In this document: positions 25,756-34,322 of the stretch, piece after piece
How the letters are laid out: each line of letters starts with the position of its first letter
How positions within the stretch are numbered: position 1 is the stretch's first letter
Made by a program: the position numbers and the translations under genes
DNA from: Streptomonospora mangrovi
Lineage (GTDB): Bacteria > Actinomycetota > Actinomycetes > Streptosporangiales > Streptosporangiaceae
DNA length: 64,000 nucleotides
Reading direction: 5' to 3'
Assembly: GCF_027604915.1 (NCBI RefSeq)
Contig: NZ_JAJAQC010000028.1
Coordinates: 1-64,000 of the forward strand
Notes under the pieces: generated by a model
What the model was told of the DNA's origin: nothing
The model's input: the letters and a program-made list of their open reading frames with translations, nothing else
The model's database searches: none

Positions 25756-26503
25756 GGTCCGCGCCGGAGGCCAGCCCGAGGGCGTCAAGGAGCGCGTCAA
25801 CGAGGAGCACTGGGCCGGCCGCCTCTACATGCGCGACATCTCCCCCTACCTCAGCACCCTGTTCGTGCGCCTGGGCGTGCCGCCCAACCCCATCACCTAC
25901 CTGATGATGGCGTGCGGCGTGCTGGCCGGCGTGGTGCTGGCGTTCGGCGGGCTGTGGTCGGCGCTGGTGGCGCTGCTGCTGGTGCAGGTGTACCTGCTGC
26001 TGGACTGCTCCGACGGCGAGGTCGCCCGCTTCACCGGCCGCACCAGCACCGCCGGGATCTACCTCGACCGCATCGGCCACTACCTGGCCGAGATCGCGCT
26101 GCTGATCGGCCTGGGCCTGCGCGCCCAGAACGAGTTCGCCGCCGGCAACTGGGTGGTCGCCGGCATGGCCGCCGCCCTGGGCGCCGCGCTGATCAAGGTC
26201 GAGACCGACAACGTGGTGGTGGCCCGCGCCAAGGCCGGCCTGCCCGAGAAGGTCGCCGACGCCGCGCTCCAGCCGCGCTCGGCCGGCCTGGGCCTGGCGC
26301 GCCGGGCCGCCGCGGCGCTGCGGTTCCACCGGGTCATCCAGGCGGTGGAGCTGTCGCTGCTGGTGGCGGCGGTGGCCGTGGTCGACGCCGTGCGCGGCGA
26401 CCTGCTGGCCACCCGGGCGCTGATGGCGGTGTGCGTGGCCGTCGCCGCGCTCCAGGCGGTGCTGCATCTGGTCAGCGTGCTGGCCTCGCGCCGGCTGGAG
26501 TAG
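25733..26503 (+). CDS. CDP-alcohol phosphotransferase with variant active site
   Basis: 256 aa, overlapping the dehydrogenase gene by 23 bp. A polar N-terminus is followed by about six membrane helices. The CDP-alcohol motif reads LLDCSDGEVARFTGRTSTAG then IYLDRIGHYLAE: D91, D94, G95, A98, R99, G108, D112 are present, but the last position, normally the catalytic Asp, is H116. The family moves a phospho-alcohol from a CDP-activated donor to an alcohol. Here the donor would come from the two upstream enzymes. The His may mark a subfamily with another catalytic base or acceptor. Confidence 0.88.
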   Translation: MPRPSVAEVRAGGQPEGVKERVNEEHWAGRLYMRDISPYLSTLFVRLGVPPNPITYLMMACGVLAGVVLAFGGLWSALVALLLVQVYLLLDCSDGEVARFTGRTSTAGIYLDRIGHYLAEIALLIGLGLRAQNEFAAGNWVVAGMAAALGAALIKVETDNVVVARAKAGLPEKVADAALQPRSAGLGLARRAAAALRFHRVIQAVELSLLVAAVAVVDAVRGDLLATRALMAVCVAVAALQAVLHLVSVLASRRLE

Positions 26504-26807
26504 CCGCCGGGCGCGGTGCCGCCCCCGGCCGGGGGCGCCGGGCGCGGGGGGTGTGTGCGGTGAATCACGCCGCGAGCCCCTATGCTTTATTTCTTCGTTA
26601 GGCCATTCATGCGATGGTTAACTTGAGTACACCTGTCATCCACGTCCACGAACGGTGCCTATGACCAGCCCAGCTCTCTCCGGCCTTCCGCCGACCGAGC
26701 CGCGGGAGGCCGCGCGTCGGCCGGTTGGCTCTGTCGGCACGTCGGACCAGACCTCCGCCACCGCCACCCTCCCAGACGACGGCACCGGGCGCGGAGGTGC
26801 GCAGCGA
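26504..26807. other. Gap after the CDP-alcohol transferase gene
   Basis: 304 bp. CGCCCCCGGCCGGGGGCG at 26520-26537 is a palindromic possible terminator. A lower-GC part (26570-26640) with TATGCTTTATTTC and GGTTAACTTGAGTACACC probably holds the promoter of the next gene. The glycosyltransferase frame is open upstream to 26655, but GGAGG at 26793 points to the ATG at 26808. Confidence 0.5.
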
Positions 26808-27668
26808 ATGAAGATCACCTGCGTCCTCCTGACCATGGGCGACCGCCCGGCCGAACTCCGCCGCGCCATCGACAGCGTGCGCGAGCAGCGCGACGCCGAC
26901 ATCGAACTGGTCGTGGTCAGCAACGGCTGCAAGCTCCCCCCGCTGCCCGACGACGTCATCACGGTCCAGTTGCCCGAGAACGTCGGCATCCCCGAGGGCC
27001 GCAACCACGGCGTCAAGGCCGGCACCGGCGACATCATCCTGTTCCTGGACGACGACGGCTGGTACCGCTCGCCCGAGGTCGCCCGCCACATCAGCGCCCG
27101 GTTCGCCGACGACCCCCGGCTCGGCGCGATCTCGCTGCGCATCGCCGACCCCGACGGCGGCCCCGACCAGCGGCGGCACGTCCCGCGCCTGCGCGTGGGC
27201 GACCCCCACCGCTCCAGCCGCGTCACCACCTTCCTGGGCGGCGCCAGCGCGGTGCGGCGCAGCGCCTTCGAGAAGTGCGGCGGCCTGCCCGGCGACTTCT
27301 TCTACGCCCACGAGGAAACCGACCTCGCCTGGCGCATCATGGACGCCGGCTACCACATCGAGTACGACGCCGACGCCGTCATGTACCACCCGGCCGTGCC
27401 GCCCACCCGCCACACCGAGTTCTACCGGCTCAACGCCCGCAACCGGGTGTGGCTGGCCCGCCGCAACCTCCCGTGGCCGCTGGCGCTGGTCTACCTGGCC
27501 GACTGGGTGGCGATCACCCTGCTGCGCGAGCGCCGCTCGCGCGCGGCCCTGGCGGCGTGGTTCCGCGGGTTCCGCGAGGGCTGGCGCGAGGACTGCGGTC
27601 CGCGCACCCCCATCAAGTGGTCCACCGCCTGGCGCATGGCCCTGGCCGGCCGACCGCCCATCATCTGA
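26808..27668 (+). CDS. Family 2 glycosyltransferase
   Basis: 286 aa from the ATG with GGAGG 10 bp upstream; an upstream ATG near 26655 would add 51 polar residues. GT-A motifs: ITCVLLTMGDRPAELRRAID, ENVGIPEGRNHGVKAGTGDIILFLDDDGW (DxDD), then FLGGASAVRRSAFEKCGGL and FFYAHEETDLAWRIMDAGYHI. It lacks a membrane anchor apart from a hydrophobic stretch near 225-240. The acceptor is unknown. It is the last plus-strand gene before a strong bidirectional terminator. Confidence 0.88.
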   Translation: MKITCVLLTMGDRPAELRRAIDSVREQRDADIELVVVSNGCKLPPLPDDVITVQLPENVGIPEGRNHGVKAGTGDIILFLDDDGWYRSPEVARHISARFADDPRLGAISLRIADPDGGPDQRRHVPRLRVGDPHRSSRVTTFLGGASAVRRSAFEKCGGLPGDFFYAHEETDLAWRIMDAGYHIEYDADAVMYHPAVPPTRHTEFYRLNARNRVWLARRNLPWPLALVYLADWVAITLLRERRSRAALAAWFRGFREGWREDCGPRTPIKWSTAWRMALAGRPPII

Positions 27669-27735
27669 CGCCCGGCCGCCGCCCGGCGCCCTCGCAGGGG
27701 GCCTGAGCCGCGCGCGGCTCCAGACACACCGCAGA

Positions 27736-27775
27736 CGCCGAAGGGGCGTGCCCGGTTGGGCACGCCCCTTCGGCG
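27736..27775. terminator. Strong bidirectional terminator
   Basis: Perfect 18-bp stem CGCCGAAGGGGCGTGCCC / GGGCACGCCCCTTCGGCG with a GGTT loop, midway between the convergent glycosyltransferase genes ending at 27668 and 27801. Confidence 0.85.
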
Positions 27776-27800
27776 TTCACGCGTTCAGCGCGGCGGCGGC

Positions 27801-29009
27801 CTACAGCGGCAGCCGCTTGGCGGCCTCGCCGGCGGGCGCCACGGCCTCCAGCGGCGCCGGGGCCTGCACCGGCAGCGGGAGGGTGTCGGGGGTGGAGGGG
27901 CGCGGCCCTCCGGCCGGAGCCGCCGCGGCGGCCCACTCCTCCAACTGCCGCACGAACAGCTCCGCCTGCACCGGCCAGTGGTAGGAGGTGCGCGCGATCC
28001 GGTGGCCGGTGGCGGCCTGGCGGTTGCGCAGGTCGGGGTCGGAGCGCAGCCGCAGCGCGGCGTCGGCCGCCGCGGCGGCGTCGCCGAAGGGCACCACCAG
28101 GCCGCAGTCGCCCTCGGGGCGCTGGGTCACCAGCGAGACCGCCGCCGGGTTGGGCGTGGTGATGACCGGCAGGCCGTGGGCCATGTACTCCACGACCTTG
28201 GTCGGCAGCGAGCTGCGGTAGTTGGGGGTGTCCTGGAGCAGGCAGATGCCCGCCAGCGCGCCGCTGACCATGCGCAGCGCCTGGTCGTTGGGCACGAACC
28301 CGTACCAGTGGATGGCCTCTTCGAGCTGGGCCTCGCGCAGCATCGGCCGGATGCTGGGGTCGGCGGCGCCGATCACCTCGACCCGCACGCCGTGGGGGCG
28401 CAGCCGGCGGCCCATCTCGACGAGTTCGTGGGCGCCGCGCGCGGCCGAGAGGTGGCCGAGGTAGACGACCCGGTCGGTGCCGGGCGCGCGCTCGGGGCGG
28501 TCGGGCACGTAGGTGGTGTTGGGCACCACCGGGTGCGGCAGCGCGAAGCGGCCCCGGTAGCCCTCCTCGGCGAGGATGAGGTGCATGTGCTGCTCGGCGT
28601 GGCGCTCGAACCCGCGCACCACCGGGCCCAGCGGGCGGCGCAGCGGCCGGGGCATCCACGGCTTGGTGAGCAGGGCGGCGGCAGCGTCCTCGTGGACGTC
28701 CCACACGGTCACCGGGCGCCGGCGCGGCAGCGCCAGCAGGAGTTCGGGGTCGTGGAAGAGGAGGAGGTCGGCGTCGGGGGCGTGGCGGGCCAGCGCGGCG
28801 CGGGCCGCGCGCAGCGAGCCGGCGCGGCGGCGCCCGGCGGCGCGCGGGACGTCGACGGGGGTCAGCTCCTGCCACGGGGTGACGCCCCGGTCGGCGAAGG
28901 GCGCGATGTAGGTCACGCGGTGCCCGGCGTCGAGCAGGGCGCGGATCTGGCGGTGCAGGATGCGCGCGTCCTCTGGATGGTGGACCACCGTGGCCACGAG
29001 AGCGTGCAT
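27801..29009 (-). CDS. Family 4 glycosyltransferase
   Basis: 402 aa from the ATG at 29009; a GTG at 29024 would add five residues. It is a GT-B protein: the N-terminal Rossmann domain has HPEDARILHRQIRALLDAGHRVTYIAPF, the middle DRVVYLGHLSAARGAHELVEMG, and the donor site DTPNYRSSLPTKVVEYMAHGLPVITTPNPAAVSLV with the E residue of the EX7E motif. A Pro/Ala-rich tail follows. It probably uses a nucleotide sugar to extend the surface polymer. It is on the minus strand with the dehydrogenase upstream, from which a terminator separates it. Confidence 0.87.
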   Translation of the reverse strand: MHALVATVVHHPEDARILHRQIRALLDAGHRVTYIAPFADRGVTPWQELTPVDVPRAAGRRRAGSLRAARAALARHAPDADLLLFHDPELLLALPRRRPVTVWDVHEDAAAALLTKPWMPRPLRRPLGPVVRGFERHAEQHMHLILAEEGYRGRFALPHPVVPNTTYVPDRPERAPGTDRVVYLGHLSAARGAHELVEMGRRLRPHGVRVEVIGAADPSIRPMLREAQLEEAIHWYGFVPNDQALRMVSGALAGICLLQDTPNYRSSLPTKVVEYMAHGLPVITTPNPAAVSLVTQRPEGDCGLVVPFGDAAAAADAALRLRSDPDLRNRQAATGHRIARTSYHWPVQAELFVRQLEEWAAAAAPAGGPRPSTPDTLPLPVQAPAPLEAVAPAGEAAKRLPL

Positions 29010-29174
29010 ATGCGAGTTCACCACTTCCGAACGCCGGTATGGGCTGGCGGTTCTCCCTCAGGTGGAGACATCTGCCCTGTTTGTCACGCTAGCCGCGTAG
29101 GGGAACAACAGGTGAAAACCGAAGTGACGCCGAGTGGGGTACCGGGTGAACCCGGTATGCGGCTGGTCCGGCCC

Positions 29175-29203
29175 GCCGGCCGCCGCGCGCTGCGGCGGCC
29201 GGC
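29175..29203 (-). terminator. Terminator after the UDP-HexNAc dehydrogenase gene
   Basis: Twelve-base stem GCCGGCCGCCGC / GCGGCGGCCGGC with a GCGCT loop. A second, smaller hairpin TACCGGGT-GA-ACCCGGTA follows at 29140-29157. Both lie downstream of the dehydrogenase on the minus strand. Confidence 0.65.
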
Positions 29204-29238
29204 GCAGGTGTCCCTGATGTCGCTGATGTGCCTGAAGA

Positions 29239-30585
29239 TTACAGGACTTGGATTCCGTCCCGTTCGATGACCGCCGTTGTACGCCGGTTGTCGCCCGCCG
29301 ACTGGGGGTCGAGCCGGCGCAGCACGCCCCGGGTGTCCAGCAGCATGCGCGCGTTCTCGGTCAGCAGCTTGGGGGTGTAGGCGCTGTGGTCGGTCAGCAG
29401 GATGGTGAGGTCGGCCTCGGCCATGGCCTGCTCCAGGTCGGCCGCGCGCGGCAGCGGCTCGCCGTTGAGGCTCCACTCCTCGACGTGGGGGTCGTGGTAG
29501 GTGAGCGTGGCGCCCTTCTCGGCGAGCTTGCGGGCGACCGGGCGGGCCGGCGACTCCCGCTGGTCGGCGATGTCGGCCTTGTAGGTGACGCCCAGCAGCA
29601 GCACGCGCGAGCGCGACAGCGCCAGCCCGGCGTCGTTGAGCATCTCCTGGGCGCGCTGGAGCACGTAGCTGGGCATGCGGGCGTTGATCTCCTGGGCCAG
29701 CTCCACGAACCGGAACGGGTAGCCCAGGGTCTTGACCTTGTAGGACAGGTAGTTGGGGTCGATGGGGATGCAGTGGCCGCCCACGCCCGGACCCGGGTAG
29801 AACGCCTGGAACCCGAACGGCTTGGTGGCGGCGCAGGCGATGGCGTCCCACAGGTCGACGCCCATCTCCTGGCAGAAGATGGCCATCTCGTTGACCAGCG
29901 CGATGTTGACGTGCCGGTAGGTGTTCTCCAGCAGCTTGGCCATCTCGGCCTCGCGGGTGCCGCGGGCGCGCACCACGTTCTCGATGAACCGGCCGTAGAA
30001 GGCGGCGGCGACCTCGCCGCAGGCCTCGGTCAGGCCGCCCACGACCTTGGGGGTGTTGGCCACGCCGAAGGTGGCGTTGCCCGGGTCGATGCGCTCGGGG
30101 GAGAAGGCGAGGTGGAAGTCGGCGCCGGCGACCAGGCCGGACTCCTCCAGCAGCGGGCGGATGACCTCTTCGGTGGTGCCCGGGTAGGTGGTGGACTCCA
30201 GCACGACGAGGGTGCCCGGCGACAGGTGGGCCGCGATGGAGCGGGCCGCGCCGGTGACGGCGCCGAGGTCGGGCCCGCCCTCGGCCGACAGCGGGGTGGG
30301 CACGCAGATGACGACGTTGCGCGCGCCGGCGATCACCGAGGGGTCGGTGGTGGCGGTGAACCCGCCCTCACGCATCTCGGCGATGTCGGCGGAGTCGAGG
30401 TCGTCGACGTGCGAACGTCCGGCGTTCAGCCCCTCGACGACCGGGGCGCTGACGTCAAGGCCCGTCACGGTGAGTCCGGAACGGGTGGCCTGGTGGGCCA
30501 GCGGCAGGCCGACGTAGCCCAGGCCGATGACGACCAGGTCCGGGGTTGAGGTAGCGACGTCCACTGGGGTCACCCTCGCCTTCAT
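29239..30585 (-). CDS. UDP-N-acetylhexosamine dehydrogenase (WbpA/WecC type)
   Basis: 448 aa. It has the NAD site LVVIGLGYVGLPLAHQAT, central LLENTYRHVNIALVNEMA, the catalytic Cys in GPGVGGHCIPIDPNYLSYK, and C-terminal LLLGVTYKADIADQRESPA. The motif IPIDP after the Cys is the form seen in UDP-HexNAc dehydrogenases rather than Ugd. With the UDP-GlcNAc 2-epimerase gene nearby, it would make UDP-ManNAcA (or UDP-GlcNAcA) for a teichuronic-type polymer. The start at 30585 has only a weak ribosome binding site; a GTG 36 bp later is possible. Confidence 0.9.
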   Translation of the reverse strand: MKARVTPVDVATSTPDLVVIGLGYVGLPLAHQATRSGLTVTGLDVSAPVVEGLNAGRSHVDDLDSADIAEMREGGFTATTDPSVIAGARNVVICVPTPLSAEGGPDLGAVTGAARSIAAHLSPGTLVVLESTTYPGTTEEVIRPLLEESGLVAGADFHLAFSPERIDPGNATFGVANTPKVVGGLTEACGEVAAAFYGRFIENVVRARGTREAEMAKLLENTYRHVNIALVNEMAIFCQEMGVDLWDAIACAATKPFGFQAFYPGPGVGGHCIPIDPNYLSYKVKTLGYPFRFVELAQEINARMPSYVLQRAQEMLNDAGLALSRSRVLLLGVTYKADIADQRESPARPVARKLAEKGATLTYHDPHVEEWSLNGEPLPRAADLEQAMAEADLTILLTDHSAYTPKLLTENARMLLDTRGVLRRLDPQSAGDNRRTTAVIERDGIQVL

Positions 30586-31201
30586 TGCTTCTCGGGTGGG
30601 AAATCAGGTGTCGAGGACAGCCATTGCGAGAACTGGACGCGTGAGCGCCGTTCGGCGTTGGCACGCCCGGCGTGTCTGGTGTGCACCGGTTCGGCATCGA
30701 TTCGGACGCCGCCCGCCGCGATGCCGCACGGGGCGTGGAGCCGGTGGTGGGCGCGCGCGATCCGGCCGCGATGGCGCCCCAACCGTTGAACACCCGCAGG
30801 GGCGCACGCCTCTTGCTGATTTCCGACTGTAAATCAGCGTTTCGGCCGGACCCGGCGGAAACTCCCACTCGTTCGGAGGAATTTACCCCGGAGTCACCCA
30901 AGATTCCGCCGTTGAACGCCGTGTGTAGACATCGCCGCAACCCGGCCCGGATCGGGTACCGCTCCGGGCGGCCGCGGGAGCGGTCAGTGGATCCCATACC
31001 GTGACGAACAGGTACACATTACCGCTCGCCCGACCCGTCCGGCGCGCGGGCGGGGTCTTCACCGGTCGGCCGCGGCGCACCGCCACTCCACGCGCGCCCG
31101 CGCGCACGGGGCGCGCGGGCGCGGGCGGGTGGGAAGCGGTCGGAATCCGGCGGTCCGGCGGGAGCGCGGGGAAGTGCGGGGGAGTGCGGGCGGCCCGGGG
31201 G
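30586..31201. other. 616-bp gap upstream of the HexNAc dehydrogenase gene
   Basis: No gene is supported on either strand. It holds an AT-richer stretch at 30800-30910 with an inverted repeat, presumably the minus-strand promoter region of the dehydrogenase. The part near 31201 is very GC-rich. Confidence 0.5.
30815..30838. promoter_or_regulatory. 8-bp inverted repeat, candidate operator or hairpin
   Basis: GCTGATTT (30815-30822) and AAATCAGC (30831-30838) are perfect inverted arms with an 8-nt spacer CCGACTGT, in the lowest-GC part of the gap. It looks superficially like a tRNA-Tyr anticodon arm, but no tRNA surrounds it. Confidence 0.4.
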
Positions 31202-32947
31202 TCAGCCCCCCAGCCCCCGCAGGCGGCCGTAGGCGGCGATGTAGCGGTGCGCGGCGGCCTCCCAGGTGCGGTCGCGGCCCACGCGCTCGCGCGCGGCCCG
31301 GCCGTAGGCCCGCCGGGTGTCGGGGTCGGCGGCCAGCTTCTCCAGGCACTCCGCCAGCGCGTCGGGGCGCCCCGGCGGCACGAGTTCGCCCGTGGTGCCG
31401 GGCTCCACGATCTCGCGCAGCGCCTCCAGGTCGCCGGCCACCACCGGCAGGCCCCCGGCCATCGCCTCCACCGGCTTGAGCGGGGTGACCAGGCGGCTCA
31501 CCCGCTCGTCGCGGCGCGGCACCGCGAACACGTCCAGCGCCGCGTGGTAGCGGCGCACCTCGGCGGCCGGCACCCGGCCGGGGAAGTGCGCGGCGCCCTC
31601 CAGCCCGGCCTCGGCGGCGCGCTCGCGCAGCGCGCCCAGCTCCGGGCCGTCGCCCACGATCAGCGCGTGGGCGGCCACCCCGCGCCGGCGCAGTTCGGCC
31701 ACGGCGTCGACCAGGGTGTCCAGGCCCTCGTAGCTGTAGCAGCTCGTGGTGGTGCCGACCACGAAGTCGTCAGCGCCGATGCCCAGTTCGCGGCGCAGGC
31801 CGGCGGCGTCGGGCAGCGGCTCCAGGAACGCCTCGTCCACCGCGTTGGGTACCACGACGACCTTGGCCGCATCGACCCCGCGCCCCACGATCTCGGCGCG
31901 CATGGTCTCGCCCAGGGTCACCACCAGGTCGGCGGCGTGCATGCAGGCGGTCTCGCGCGCCCGCTCGGTGGTGTAGAAGGCGTCCTCGACGCTGCGGGAG
32001 GGGTCGCGCGAGAGCCAGGACTCCTCCAGGAACCCGCGGACCTCGTAGACCACCGGCAGGTCCAGGAGCCGGCCCAGCTCCAGCGCCACCCGGGCGTTGC
32101 CGTGGTTGCTGGCGGCGTGCAGCACGTCGGGCGCCAGGCGCCGCACCAGCGGCAGCGCCAGGCGCACCCCGGCGCGCAGCTCGGCGGCGTCGTCGGCGGG
32201 CGCGGTCCAGGGCAGCAGCCGGTGGTAGGGGACGCCGTCGACCTCCACGCGTGCGCGGGTGTCGGGGATCCCCTTGGTCAGCGGGTAGCCCACCCGCGTG
32301 ACGACGTGGGGGTCCAGCCCGGCGGCGCGCTGGCCCAGGGCGATGCGGTGGGTGCGCTGGGTGTAGCCGGCGTTGGTGTGCGGCAGGGCGTTGGTGACCA
32401 GGTGCAGGACACGGTGGACAGTGCGGCCGGGGCGGTCGGTATCGGTCGATACCCGATCGTTCATCGCGTCGTGGTGTCGCGTTCCCTCCTCCGGCGCTAC
32501 CGTGGGAGGGTGCGACTGGCTGCCCGCCGGGGCCGCCGCGTGCTCGCGCACGGCTCGTCCCGTGGTCAGCGCCAGTCGGTGCGCCAGTCCGGCCCTGCGC
32601 CTGTCCTCGGGCAGTCTCCCGATAAGCTCCTCGGCGACCTCGGGCCGCTCGACCGCAAGTGCGAACGCGGTCAGTCGGGCGAGGCGACGAGGGGAGGCTC
32701 CATGAGCGGCGCCGCGGACCGTGTCGACCGCCTCCGCGCGGCGACCCGCGTCCCACAGGGCGTAGGCCCGGGGCAGCGCACCGGTGCGGCCCATGGCGCT
32801 GCGCGCACCCGCCCGTACCCGGTCCGGCAGCAGCCGGAGCGCCAGCAGCGGCAGCCGGGCGGGCTCGTCGCGAAGATGCCGCAAGGTCAGAGTCGCGGTA
32901 AAGGAAGCCGCTTTCACGATGTTGCGCACGGTGGGGTATCCAACCAT
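31202..32947 (-). CDS. Family 4 glycosyltransferase with helical N-terminal extension
   Basis: 581 aa from the ATG at 32947; the frame is open to 33025 but without a ribosome binding site. Residues 1-155 are helical, TPR-like (YALWDAGRRAEAVDTVRG, LARLTAFALAVERPEVAEEL). A GT-B unit follows (about 180-580): HRVLHLVTNALPHTNAGYTQ, VYEVRGFLEESWL, KVVVVPNAVDEAFLEPLP, and the donor-site end RRDERVSRLVTPLKPVEAMA. The N-terminal part is an unusual fusion and may bind another complex member. It is divergent from wecB with only about 80 bp between. Confidence 0.85.
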   Translation of the reverse strand: MVGYPTVRNIVKAASFTATLTLRHLRDEPARLPLLALRLLPDRVRAGARSAMGRTGALPRAYALWDAGRRAEAVDTVRGAAHGASPRRLARLTAFALAVERPEVAEELIGRLPEDRRRAGLAHRLALTTGRAVREHAAAPAGSQSHPPTVAPEEGTRHHDAMNDRVSTDTDRPGRTVHRVLHLVTNALPHTNAGYTQRTHRIALGQRAAGLDPHVVTRVGYPLTKGIPDTRARVEVDGVPYHRLLPWTAPADDAAELRAGVRLALPLVRRLAPDVLHAASNHGNARVALELGRLLDLPVVYEVRGFLEESWLSRDPSRSVEDAFYTTERARETACMHAADLVVTLGETMRAEIVGRGVDAAKVVVVPNAVDEAFLEPLPDAAGLRRELGIGADDFVVGTTTSCYSYEGLDTLVDAVAELRRRGVAAHALIVGDGPELGALRERAAEAGLEGAAHFPGRVPAAEVRRYHAALDVFAVPRRDERVSRLVTPLKPVEAMAGGLPVVAGDLEALREIVEPGTTGELVPPGRPDALAECLEKLAADPDTRRAYGRAARERVGRDRTWEAAAHRYIAAYGRLRGLGG

Positions 32948-33026
32948 GTCGGGATGATCCGCCGGTGACGCCTCGGCGTCGAGCACGGTCGTGAATCGTC
33001 GAACGTCGTTCTTTGAGGGGAACATG

Positions 33027-34247
33027 ATGTCATCAGCACCGGCCGACCGTTCGGACAGCGGCCGAGTCAGCGGAGCCGCCGATGCCGATGGCGCACGGAC
33101 CGACCGCTCCCAGGGCGCGGTGCGCGCGGGCCAGGCCCCCGCTCCAGCCTACGGCGGCTACGCCGCGGCCGGGGAGGTCGTGCACATCGTCGGCGCGCGC
33201 CCGAACTTCGTCAAGGCGGCGCCGGTCGTGGCGGCCCTGGCCAAGCGCGACGTCCGCCAGTCGGTGGTGCACACCGGCCAGCACTACGACGACCGCATGT
33301 CGGCGGTGTTCTTCCGCGAGCTGGGCCTGCCCCGCCCCGACGTCGACCTGGGTGTGGGGTCGGGCTCCCACGCCGAGCAGACCGCGGCGCTGATGGTCGG
33401 CCTGGAGCGAGAGTTCATCTCCCGTTCACCGGGCCTGGTCGTGGTCTACGGCGACGTCAACTCCACGCTCGCCGCCGGGCTGGTCGCCGCCAAGCTGCAC
33501 ATCCCCGTCGCCCACGTCGAGGCCGGGCTGCGCTCCTTCGACTGGACGATGCCCGAGGAGGTCAACCGCCGCGTCACCGACCAGCTCTCCGACATCCTCT
33601 TCGCCACCAGCCCCGAGGCGGTCGGCCACCTCGCCGCCGAGGGCGTGGCCGTGGACCGGGTGCACTTCGTCGGCAACCCGATGATCGACACCCTGCTGGG
33701 CAACATCGACCGCTTCGACACCGACGCCCTGCGCTCCCGCGTGGAGCTGCCGGAGTCCTACGTGGCGGCCACCCTGCACCGCCCGGCCAACGTCGACGAC
33801 CCCGAGGTCGTCGCCCGGCTGGTGGCGCGGCTGCACGAGGTCGCCGACCAGATCGACGTCGTCATGCCGGTGCACCCGCGCGGCCGGGCCGCGCTCACCG
33901 CCGCCGGGCTCGCCGAGCACCCGCGCATGCACCTGCTGGAGCCCCTGGGCTACATCGACTTCGTGACCCTGGTGCGCGCCTCCACCGCCGTGGTCACCGA
34001 CTCCGGCGGCGTGCAGGAGGAGACCACCATCCTGCGGGTGCCGTGCCTCACCCTGCGCCCCAACACCGAGCGCCCGGTTACGATCACCCATGGCAGCAAC
34101 CGGCTCGTCGTCGACTCCGAGCTTCCCGGCCTGGTCTCCAAGCTCCTGGCGGGCGAGCGCCTGGGCGCGAGCGCGGTCGCCGACGTGCCCCCGCTGTGGG
34201 ACGGCCACGCCGGCGAGCGCATCGCCACCATCCTGGCGGACCGGTGA
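33027..34247 (+). CDS. wecB: UDP-N-acetylglucosamine 2-epimerase (non-hydrolysing)
   Basis: 406 aa; ATG at 33027 (GAGGGG 6 bp upstream) or 33024. The first 52 residues are polar and variable, so a later start is conceivable. The epimerase begins EVVHIVGARPNFVKAAPVV, then HTGQHYD, GDVNSTLAAGLVAAKLHIPVAHVEAGLRSFD, MPEEVNRRVTDQLSDILFA and TDSGGVQEETTILRVPCLTLRPNTERPVT. It forms UDP-ManNAc from UDP-GlcNAc. Paired with the dehydrogenase at 29.2 kb this gives UDP-ManNAcA for the polymer. Confidence 0.93.
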   Translation: MSSAPADRSDSGRVSGAADADGARTDRSQGAVRAGQAPAPAYGGYAAAGEVVHIVGARPNFVKAAPVVAALAKRDVRQSVVHTGQHYDDRMSAVFFRELGLPRPDVDLGVGSGSHAEQTAALMVGLEREFISRSPGLVVVYGDVNSTLAAGLVAAKLHIPVAHVEAGLRSFDWTMPEEVNRRVTDQLSDILFATSPEAVGHLAAEGVAVDRVHFVGNPMIDTLLGNIDRFDTDALRSRVELPESYVAATLHRPANVDDPEVVARLVARLHEVADQIDVVMPVHPRGRAALTAAGLAEHPRMHLLEPLGYIDFVTLVRASTAVVTDSGGVQEETTILRVPCLTLRPNTERPVTITHGSNRLVVDSELPGLVSKLLAGERLGASAVADVPPLWDGHAGERIATILADR

Positions 34248-34322
34248 GCGCAGGGCCGGGCGGCGCGCGTCCGCCGCGGCACGTGACCGGATCCCTCAAC
34301 CTCGCAAGGCAGGAAGTATCCC

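Noticed and set aside
30815-30838. tRNA-Tyr-like anticodon arm (CTGT AAA context)
   Set aside because: There is no acceptor stem, D arm or T-loop consensus around it; it is just an inverted repeat.
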